This document shows, piece after piece, positions 1-4,753 of a stretch of 5,140 nt of DNA. This DNA comes from Candidatus Bathyarchaeota archaeon CG07_land_8_20_14_0_80_47_9. GTDB lineage: Archaea > Thermoproteota > Bathyarchaeia > Bathyarchaeales > Bathycorpusculaceae. Location of the stretch: contig PEWI01000009.1 in the NCBI GenBank assembly GCA_002779555.1, positions 614 through 5,753 on the forward strand. The letters are read 5' to 3'. The translations under genes and the position numbers were made by a program. Below the pieces are notes generated by a model. It made no database searches, was not told the origin of the DNA, and worked only from the letters and a program-made list of their open reading frames with translations. The first letter of the stretch is position 1. Every line of letters starts with the position of its first letter.

Positions 1-520
1 CACCTTTCTTCTCCACGTGCTTGAGAAAGTGCACAGTTCGGAGTGTCTTGCCCAAACTCTCAGGGTTACCCTTCGGCAAAGGTGGCAGTCCCAAGCTTTC
101 TCTCTTCTTCAACCTTAGCTCTGGAATCTTGTAAGCGTAGCCTGACTCAAGTATGCTTGAACACTGCTCCTTAAACACTTGCGGGATGTGACCCCGCTCC
201 GCTGCCAAGTTCCGTAGCACGCGTATGACGCTGGCAACCTCAACGTCCTGTGGACAACGGTCTGTACAAGTGAAGCATGACGCACAAAGCCACAAGGTGT
301 CGCTGTTCAACACTCTGTCTTTCAGTCCGAGCTGTGTCATGCGAATGATCTGTCTGGGCCTGTAAGTGTCGCTGAATCTTGCAATGGGACAATCCGATGT
401 GCATGTACCGCACTGGAAACATCGCATCAGTTTTTCTCCGCCATGCATCTTTGAGATTTCATACTTGAACTTTGAATCAATCTCCGAGGATTTTATCGGC
501 CTTTGCACTGCCTCAGTCAT
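1..520 (-). CDS. hdrC: HdrC-like iron-sulfur subunit (3' end beyond left edge)
   Basis: Heterodisulfide reductase subunit C-like protein, a cytoplasmic electron carrier that passes electrons from HdrA to the catalytic HdrB. The 173 visible residues have no stop, so the C-terminus lies off the left edge. HdrC proteins are usually about 180-200 residues, so little is missing. Two CxxCxxCxxxC motifs are visible: C34, C37, C40, C44 and C79, C82, C85, C89, each followed by proline, as expected for two [4Fe-4S] clusters. The second sits in the motif WLCASCFTCTDRCP, characteristic of HdrC. The start is fixed by an AAGGAGG ribosome site (531-537, minus strand) 10 bases before the ATG. The ATG shares one base with the stop of the upstream mvhD (TAATG), so the two are translationally coupled. 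It is the third gene of the hdrA-mvhD-hdrC operon; hdrB might follow off the edge. It is a paralogue of the hdrC at 3365-3859 but clearly divergent from it. The family call is secure; the electron acceptor is unknown. Confidence 0.92.
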   Translation of the reverse strand, partial: MTEAVQRPIKSSEIDSKFKYEISKMHGGEKLMRCFQCGTCTSDCPIARFSDTYRPRQIIRMTQLGLKDRVLNSDTLWLCASCFTCTDRCPQDVEVASVIRVLRNLAAERGHIPQVFKEQCSSILESGYAYKIPELRLKKRESLGLPPLPKGNPESLGKTLRTVHFLKHVEKKG

Positions 521-957
521 TAGGCTTCAACCTCCTTCGCTTTCAATGGGTTCGGTCCCAACTTCTTGATCTCTTCGACCATGTCTCGCACTATGGCTGC
601 GAATCGGTCTCCCTCGCTTGCCGAAAGCCATTCGAGCCGCAAGCGTTCGGGTTCAATGCCAAAGTCTCTCAGCACCTTCTTCAACAGAGTTACTCGTCTT
701 AACGCCTTGAAGTTGCCGCTGATGTAATGGCAATCTGAGGGAAGGTGGCAGCCGGCAACGAGTACACCGTCGGCGCCGTCCTTGAAAGCTTCAAGAATAA
801 ATGAGGGGTCTATTCTCCCAGTGCACATCACGCGGATGATTATTATGTTTGGAGGATACTGAATTCTACTCACTCCAGCGAGGTCGGCGGCTGCATAACT
901 GCACCAGTTGCAGAGGAAACCGATGATTTTGGGTTCAAACTTCTTCTCGTCACTCAT
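520..957 (-). CDS. mvhD: MvhD-like [2Fe-2S] electron-transfer subunit
   Basis: Small iron-sulfur subunit of the MvhD/VhuD family (145 residues, normal length). In known complexes it bridges a donor, either an F420-non-reducing hydrogenase or formate dehydrogenase, to the flavin subunit HdrA. The family signature is nearly complete: GFLCNWCSYAAADLAG near the N-terminus, RVMCTGRIDP in the middle and a GCH...DCHY segment. The conserved cysteines are C16, C19, C45, C70 and C76. The C70-C76 segment reads GCHLPSDCHY. The gene starts inside the end of hdrA with an ATGA overlap, and a GGAGG ribosome site (965-969, minus strand) lies 7 bases before the ATG. It ends in a one-base overlap with hdrC. No hydrogenase genes are visible here, whereas a formate dehydrogenase gene lies about 4 kb away. 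A formate dehydrogenase is therefore a plausible partner, but that is inference. Confidence 0.93.
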   Translation of the reverse strand: MSDEKKFEPKIIGFLCNWCSYAAADLAGVSRIQYPPNIIIIRVMCTGRIDPSFILEAFKDGADGVLVAGCHLPSDCHYISGNFKALRRVTLLKKVLRDFGIEPERLRLEWLSASEGDRFAAIVRDMVEEIKKLGPNPLKAKEVEA

Positions 958-2096
958 GCTTTTGCCTCCAATAACGCGGCCTTAACCTGAGCCAGTATTT
1001 CTTCTGTGGTGAAGTGCCCCATTGTGATGGCTTTAGTTGGACAAGCCGTACCGCAGGCTCCGCAGCCCTTGCACAAGGCTTCAATCACGTGTGCAAGGGT
1101 TTTGCCGTCTTTGTCTTTCATTTCAACTGCACCGTACGGGCATAGATATTCACAGATTCTACAACCACTACATAAATCTTCAGATACATTCGCAACAATT
1201 CCTTCCATCTCAAGCGACTTCTTAGACAGTATGGTTGTCGCTCTTGCCGCAGCCGCGCAAGCCTGAGCAATGCTCTCTTCAATGTACTTCGGCGAATGCG
1301 CCATTCCACAGAGGAAAATGCCGTCAGTTGCAAAGTCCACTGGTCGAAGTTTCATGTGAGCTTCTAGGAAAAACCCATCCTTTGTTAGCGGTACCTTAAG
1401 CATTTCTGCAACATGCTTGTTGTCAGGGTTCGGTACTGTTGCAGCACTCAGGACCACGACGTCTGGCTCAACCTCAACTTCCTCCTTTATCACAGGCTCC
1501 CAGAAAGTAACCTTAAGCTTCCCATTTTCATCTGCAACCTGCGGCTTTCTCTCATCCTCGTAGTTGATGAACATGACTCCTTTCATCGCGGCTTCGCGGT
1601 AATAGTCTTCCTTGAAGCCATACGTTCTGATGTCCTTGTATAGAACGTAGACTTCTGTCTTCGGGCTTACCTCCTTGATTTTCAGGGCGTTTTTCATGGC
1701 TTGGCCACAGCAGATCCTTGAACAGTTTGGCCTTTCCTCGTTTCTGGCGCCAACGCATTGTATCATGACAACGTTCTTAGCCTTGAAGGCTCCTTTCGCG
1801 ATTTTCTCTTCAAGCTCGTGTTGTGTTATGATTCTCGTGTCTTTGCCGTATAGGTACTCCGTCGGCTTGTACTCAACCGCACCTGTGGCTACTATTACAA
1901 TGCCGTGTTCAATCTCCTTCTCCTTGCCGTTCTGCTGTCTTATCTTGGACTTGAAGTTGCCCACAAAACCGTAGACATCAACAACTTCCGCGCCAGTGTA
2001 AACGTGTATCCTGTCGTTCTCCATGACCGACTTGACTAGAGAATCAAGCTTCTTCTTCGGGTCATCTTCCTTTTCCAACAAGTACCTTGGAGTCAT
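954..2096 (-). CDS. hdrA: N-terminally truncated HdrA (C-terminal part: flavin domain remainder plus ferredoxin domain)
   Basis: This encodes the C-terminal 380 residues of an HdrA-like flavin/iron-sulfur subunit, the site of flavin-based electron bifurcation in Hdr complexes. In order it has: AEVVDVYGFVGNF at 36-48; an IVIVATG strand-loop at 66-72; an internal cluster site with C114, C125, C129 and C130 (the IQCVG ... CSRICC motif of HdrA); the flavin-domain closing segment DGIFLCGMAHSP at 258-269; and a C-terminal 2x[4Fe-4S] ferredoxin domain with C309, C312, C315, C319 and C342, C345, C348, C352. Full HdrA is typically 650 residues or so. Missing are the N-terminal HdrA domain and the GxGxxG nucleotide-binding start of the flavin domain. 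The inserted ferredoxin domain that methanogen HdrA carries after VGNF is also absent. Only eight more in-frame codons precede the ATG before a TGA at 2121-2123, and no strong ribosome site precedes it, unlike mvhD and hdrC downstream. The visible part is uninterrupted and carries intact motifs. It may be a remnant, a split subunit or an assembly break. Confidence 0.88.
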   Translation of the reverse strand: MTPRYLLEKEDDPKKKLDSLVKSVMENDRIHVYTGAEVVDVYGFVGNFKSKIRQQNGKEKEIEHGIVIVATGAVEYKPTEYLYGKDTRIITQHELEEKIAKGAFKAKNVVMIQCVGARNEERPNCSRICCGQAMKNALKIKEVSPKTEVYVLYKDIRTYGFKEDYYREAAMKGVMFINYEDERKPQVADENGKLKVTFWEPVIKEEVEVEPDVVVLSAATVPNPDNKHVAEMLKVPLTKDGFFLEAHMKLRPVDFATDGIFLCGMAHSPKYIEESIAQACAAAARATTILSKKSLEMEGIVANVSEDLCSGCRICEYLCPYGAVEMKDKDGKTLAHVIEALCKGCGACGTACPTKAITMGHFTTEEILAQVKAALLEAKA

Positions 2097-2330
2097 ACGT
2101 CCCAGCAGAAATTGTCTGAGTCACTCTATGCGCGGATGGAACATAACCGAGGCTGTGCGATATTGAAGAACACGGTGTCAGCAACCCATGCGGTTACACC
2201 GTGGTTAGAGGAATTTTCGTATAGAGCCCGATGGTGTTTGTTGAAGGGACCACCAAAATAGGACCAAAACATCAGATGCACGGGCATGATAAACACGAAA
2301 CTTTTTCCAACAGATACGTGAAACTGGAAG
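2097..2330. other. Divergent intergenic region next to the hdrA breakpoint, no recognisable gene
   Basis: Most of the gap between the truncated hdrA (leftward) and focA (rightward). I read all three minus-strand frames and the plus-strand frames. None shows the expected upstream HdrA sequence: no GxGxxG and no N-terminal cysteine motif. The longest open stretch is a 69-codon minus-strand frame at 2126-2335 that matches no family I recognise. The final codons before the hdrA ATG (reading LLGRM) resemble the LGGRM-type segment of the HdrA flavin domain, so HdrA similarity seems to stop at about 2100-2110. No convincing TATA box or ribosome site faces hdrA. The only clear structure is the hairpin at 2171-2203. 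Confidence 0.6.
2171..2203. repeat. Imperfect inverted repeat (hairpin) upstream of truncated hdrA
   Basis: CACGGTGT at 2171-2178 pairs perfectly with ACACCGTG at 2196-2203, and AACC at 2183-2186 pairs with GGTT at 2192-2195. This gives a 12-pair stem with a four-base bulge (CAGC) and a CATGC loop. It is GC-rich and not followed by a T-tract, so it is not an ordinary intrinsic terminator. It lies 75 bases upstream of the hdrA start codon and could be a structured leader, an operator, or a relic end of a mobile element. The function is unknown. Confidence 0.6.
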
Positions 2331-2346
2331 ATCAAAGATTTATAAG
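2331..2346 (+). promoter_or_regulatory. Archaeal promoter (BRE-like A-rich stretch plus TATA box) for focA
   Basis: The sequence ATCAAAGATTTATAAG contains TTTATAAG (2339-2346), a near-consensus archaeal TATA box preceded by an A/G-rich BRE-like stretch. Transcription would be expected to start about 25 bases downstream, near 2366-2370. That leaves a short leader of about 20 bases before the focA ATG at 2390, which retains the ribosome site. This element is one of the main reasons for reading the window as archaeal. Confidence 0.72.
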
Positions 2347-2358
2347 CAGTCGGTTCAT

Positions 2359-2374
2359 ACTTAAGCTAACTTAA
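2359..2374. promoter_or_regulatory. Candidate operator: dyad TTAAG-CTAA-CTTAA at the expected focA transcription start
   Basis: A perfect 5-base inverted repeat with a 4-base spacer (2361-2365 and 2370-2374) overlaps a direct repeat of ACTTAA spaced 10 bases apart (2359-2364 and 2369-2374). It sits between the TATA box and the ribosome site, where an archaeal repressor would block initiation. No regulator gene is visible, and short AT-rich dyads occur by chance, so this is tentative. Confidence 0.35.
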
Positions 2375-2383
2375 AAAGGTGTG
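2374..2383 (+). promoter_or_regulatory. Ribosome binding site that decides the focA start
   Basis: AAAAGGTGTG carries a GGTG Shine-Dalgarno core (2378-2381) 8 bases before the ATG at 2390. An in-frame GTG at 2381 lies inside this site and is therefore unlikely to be the start. Confidence 0.6.
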
Positions 2384-2389
2384 TGGAAA

Positions 2390-3199
2390 ATGAGTTCAAA
2401 AGCTCCTCCTGAAATCGCTCAAACGATGTGCGAAGTAGGCTGCAAAAAAACTCAGTTGAAGCTTGGCAAGATGTTTGTTCTAGCGATACTGGCTGGAGTG
2501 TACATAGGCTTCGGTGGCCAACTCATGACCACCGTAAAAGTTGGTTTAGCTGATAAGCTTGGCACGGGCTTCGCAAGCTTCCTCGGTGGTGCAGTATTCT
2601 CTGTGGGACTGATGTTAGTCGTTATCGGTGGCGCTGAACTTTTCACAGGAAACAATTTGATCATTATGGCATGTTGCAGCAAAAAAGCAGCAGTTAGCGG
2701 CCTCTTGAAGAACTGGGTCGTCGTCTATATCGGAAACTTTGCTGGTTCCCTATTGCTGGCTCTCATAGTGTTCGGCGGATTCTATGCCTACAGAGACCCA
2801 GGAAGCATGGGCAGTCTTGCGCTGGGAATTGCATACGCAAAGGTGAACCTTTCTTTCGTTGAAGCATTGTGCAGAGGAATCTTGTGCAACTGGCTAGTGT
2901 GCTTGGCAGTATGGCTCGCTGCTTCATCACACGACACTGTCGGGAAGGTATTCTCCATTTTCTTCCCGATCATGGCATTTGTCGCTATGGGATTTGAACA
3001 CAGCGTCGCAAACATGTACCTTATTCCAATTGGTCTGTTTCTAAAGGATTGGGCAGGTTTGAGTGCTAGTGCTAACTTGACTTGGGCAGGCTTTATACAA
3101 TACAACCTGATTCCTGTGACTATCGGAAACATAATCGGCGGCGCCTTCTTCGTAGGAGTACTCTACTGGTACGTCTATATGCAAGGCAAAAAAGAATAA
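2390..3199 (+). CDS. focA: Formate/nitrite transporter family channel (FocA-like)
   Basis: Integral membrane channel of the FNT family, which moves small monovalent anions (formate, nitrite, hydrosulfide) as a pentamer. At 269 residues it has normal length, with six hydrophobic segments at about 27-49, 60-83, 104-132, 155-178, 187-217 and 232-263. Family signatures are present: GGAELFTGN at 80-88, whose T86 lies in the omega-loop region between helices; K151; GILCNW at 163-168; GFEHSVANMY at 201-210, whose H204 corresponds to the central pore histidine of FocA; and NLIPVTIGNIIGG at 239-251. The ATG at 2390 is preferred over the in-frame GTG at 2381 because the latter lies inside the ribosome site. 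The gene has its own TATA box and a T-tract terminator. Formate is the most likely substrate because fdhA lies downstream. Sequence alone does not exclude nitrite or hydrosulfide. Seven cysteines, including C14/C18 and C95/C96, are rather many for this family. Confidence 0.93.
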   Translation: MSSKAPPEIAQTMCEVGCKKTQLKLGKMFVLAILAGVYIGFGGQLMTTVKVGLADKLGTGFASFLGGAVFSVGLMLVVIGGAELFTGNNLIIMACCSKKAAVSGLLKNWVVVYIGNFAGSLLLALIVFGGFYAYRDPGSMGSLALGIAYAKVNLSFVEALCRGILCNWLVCLAVWLAASSHDTVGKVFSIFFPIMAFVAMGFEHSVANMYLIPIGLFLKDWAGLSASANLTWAGFIQYNLIPVTIGNIIGGAFFVGVLYWYVYMQGKKE

Positions 3200-3208
3200 A
3201 CCCACACA

Positions 3209-3220
3209 TTTTTTATTTTT
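3209..3220 (+). terminator. T-tract terminator after focA
   Basis: TTTTTTATTTTT begins 10 bases after the focA stop codon. No stem precedes it; archaeal termination typically needs only such a T-run on the coding strand. It fits focA being transcribed separately from the following operon. Confidence 0.6.
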
Positions 3221-3302
3221 GATTCAAGATGAGCAGTACCTCACTTCTGCTTCTTCATTTAAAATGTCAATTTCCAATATTGATTAGACAGCTTTCTGCA
3301 CA

Positions 3303-3334
3303 TAAAAAATATTAATGTCATCAACATTTTATAA
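3303..3334 (+). promoter_or_regulatory. Probable promoter of the hdrC-hdrB-fdhA operon
   Basis: Two TATA-like elements lie in the 165-base AT-rich gap: AAAAAATATTAA (3303-3314) and TTTTATAA (3327-3334). The first would start transcription near 3335 and keep the AGGATG ribosome site (3352-3357). The second matches the consensus better but would start at about 3358 and give a nearly leaderless message. I cannot choose between them. The remainder of 3221-3302 shows no gene or structure I can support. Confidence 0.5.
3314..3328. repeat. Inverted repeat AATGT-CATCA-ACATT between the two TATA-like boxes
   Basis: A perfect 5-base dyad with a 5-base spacer touches both candidate TATA elements, a position suited to an operator that controls the hdrC-hdrB-fdhA operon. 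It is short and AT-rich, so chance is a fair alternative. Confidence 0.3.
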
Positions 3335-3364
3335 CATCCTATTTCAATTAAGGATGACGGAAAT

Positions 3365-3859
3365 ATGCCAATAAGCTTAGAATATAAAGCTAAAAATGAG
3401 CTCCTTCAGAAATTCCCGAAAATAGAAACATGCCTCAAATGTAACACATGCGCTCTAGTATGTCCTGTGCAATATGCTGGATTTTCGCCCACAAACACCT
3501 ATGTTAACAATATTTTCAGCACCCAAGAACCTGAAAAAAACCCAAACATATGGCTTTGCGCATCATGTCACAAATGCGAGGAAATATGTCCATATGAGGT
3601 AAAACCTCTTGAAGTAATAGAAGCCCTAAAAGATGAAGCGTTTGAAAAAGGTTATGCTCCAGAAGCTATACGAGAAGAAATAAATCAAGTTTTGACAACG
3701 GGCTATGCATTTCCGATTTTTCAATCGCTTCACTTCATTAACAGAGAACGCGAGAGAAGAGGATTAAAACCTCTCGGCGAAAGAAAAGTCGGTGAAATCA
3801 AAAAAATTGCCGGAAAAACCGGGCTTGAAAACAAAATGGCTGGATGGAAAAAGAAATGA
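3365..3859 (+). CDS. hdrC: HdrC-like iron-sulfur subunit (second copy)
   Basis: Heterodisulfide reductase subunit C-like protein of 164 residues, complete but slightly short for the family. It has two CxxCxxCxxxC motifs for [4Fe-4S] clusters: C23, C26, C29, C33 and C65, C68, C71, C75. The second lies in WLCASCHKCEEICP. It would hand electrons to the HdrB encoded immediately downstream. The ATG is preceded by an AGGATG ribosome site with an 8-base spacer. The stop overlaps the hdrB start (ATGA), so the two are translationally coupled and probably form a HdrBC unit. The C-terminal 25 residues are lysine-rich. Compared with the hdrC at the left edge, it lacks about 11 N-terminal residues before the first cluster and is encoded in noticeably more AT-rich DNA. 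The window contains no complete HdrA partner, so it may use one in trans or receive electrons from the formate dehydrogenase by another route. Confidence 0.92.
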   Translation: MPISLEYKAKNELLQKFPKIETCLKCNTCALVCPVQYAGFSPTNTYVNNIFSTQEPEKNPNIWLCASCHKCEEICPYEVKPLEVIEALKDEAFEKGYAPEAIREEINQVLTTGYAFPIFQSLHFINRERERRGLKPLGERKVGEIKKIAGKTGLENKMAGWKKK

Positions 3860-4746
3860 CCAAAAAATATGCGTTCTTCAGAGGATGTTTCGTGCCAGTT
3901 AGATTACCACACATAGAGGCTGTTGCTCAGAAAGTTTTTTCAGACATGGGCATCTCGCTAGTTAACCTCGATGACTTTACATGCTGCCCAGAACCCGTTG
4001 GGGTTGGTATAAACGACAAAATGACGTGGTTATCCATTGCAGCACGAAATCTTGCAGTTGCAGAAGAAAACGGATTAGATATCATTACAGTTTGTAACGG
4101 TTGCACCTACACGTTAAGACACGCATCCCACGCTTTGAACTCAAACAAACAATTGAGGGATAAAGTGAATGGGATTATTTCAGACACTGGACATGCTTAC
4201 AAGGGAAATGCAAAAGTAAGTCACTTCCTTGAAGTATTAATGAATGATATAGGCACAAGAAAAATGAAGAGCGCCGTTAAGTATCCTCTTTCCAAACTTA
4301 CCATAGCAACCCACACTGGCTGTCATATTCTCAGTCCAAAAGAGATCATGGAATTTGATAACCCGTTTGACCCAACTACTTTGGATGAGTTGGTTATGAT
4401 TCTCGGTGCTACACCAGCAGATTACGACAAGAAAACATTGTGTTGCGGATGGGCCCTCATGACCTATGGTTCGCGTGAAGGCGCTTATGCATTACTCAAA
4501 GACAAACTTGGCAACATGAAATTGGCGCAAGCTGATTGCCTAACTGTGGTGTGTCCTCAATGCTTCTATCAGTTTGACATGGGACAATGGATCGCTTCTC
4601 GAAAGGATATACCACAATACAACTTGCCCGTGTTGTTTTATCTACAGCTTCTAGGCTTAGCCATGGGTTACAACCTTCAAGAAATTGGTTATGACTCACA
4701 TAAGGTCAAGAATCCAGAGTTTGAAAATAAAATCAAAATGAGGTGA
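3856..4746 (+). CDS. hdrB: HdrB-like catalytic subunit (two CCG domains)
   Basis: Heterodisulfide reductase subunit B-like protein, 296 residues and close to the usual length. It holds two cysteine-rich CCG domains (Pfam DUF224/CCG type). The first has C11, then C43-C44 after 31 residues, then C80 and C83 after 35. The second has C156, C196-C197 after 39, then C233 and C236 after 35. Both match the CX(31-39)CCX(35-36)CXXC pattern that in HdrB binds a pair of non-cubane [4Fe-4S] clusters where the disulfide (CoM-S-S-CoB in methanogens) is split. All ten cysteines are present, so the active site looks intact. The ATG at 3856 is chosen over an in-frame ATG at 3844 because it makes an ATGA overlap with hdrC and has GGATGG 8 bases upstream. 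Whether the true acceptor is CoM-S-S-CoB or another disulfide or thiol cannot be told from this window, as no methanogenesis genes are seen. Confidence 0.93.
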   Translation: MTKKYAFFRGCFVPVRLPHIEAVAQKVFSDMGISLVNLDDFTCCPEPVGVGINDKMTWLSIAARNLAVAEENGLDIITVCNGCTYTLRHASHALNSNKQLRDKVNGIISDTGHAYKGNAKVSHFLEVLMNDIGTRKMKSAVKYPLSKLTIATHTGCHILSPKEIMEFDNPFDPTTLDELVMILGATPADYDKKTLCCGWALMTYGSREGAYALLKDKLGNMKLAQADCLTVVCPQCFYQFDMGQWIASRKDIPQYNLPVLFYLQLLGLAMGYNLQEIGYDSHKVKNPEFENKIKMR

Positions 4747-4753
4747 AGCTTAC

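Noticed and set aside
366..702. Plus-strand frames opposite hdrC and mvhD.
   Set aside because: They are antisense to two genes with complete cysteine motifs, and they overlap each other.
1006..1974. Plus-strand open frames of 62-99 codons opposite hdrA.
   Set aside because: They are antisense shadows of a gene with intact motifs and have no ribosome sites or recognisable domains.
2121..2123. In-frame TGA upstream of hdrA as a selenocysteine codon, since some methanogen HdrA proteins contain Sec in the flavin domain.
   Set aside because: The sequence upstream in that frame shows no HdrA similarity and contains further stops (a TGA and a TAA within about 100 bases), and no SECIS-like element was recognised.
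2126..2335. Minus-strand 69-codon open frame as a small gene or transposase fragment.
   Set aside because: It has no good ribosome site, matches no family I recognise, overlaps the hairpin and reaches into the focA promoter region. It is most likely a chance frame.
2452..3132. Minus-strand open frames of 76 and 114 codons opposite focA.
   Set aside because: They are antisense shadows of a clear FNT channel gene.
3267..3283. TCAAT...ATTGA inverted repeat in the focA-hdrC gap.
   Set aside because: It is a short AT-only dyad with no positional relation to a promoter or gene, and is expected by chance in AT-rich DNA.
3844..3855. ATG at 3844 as the hdrB start.
   Set aside because: It adds only four residues, whereas the ATG at 3856 gives the coupled ATGA overlap and a properly spaced GGATGG.
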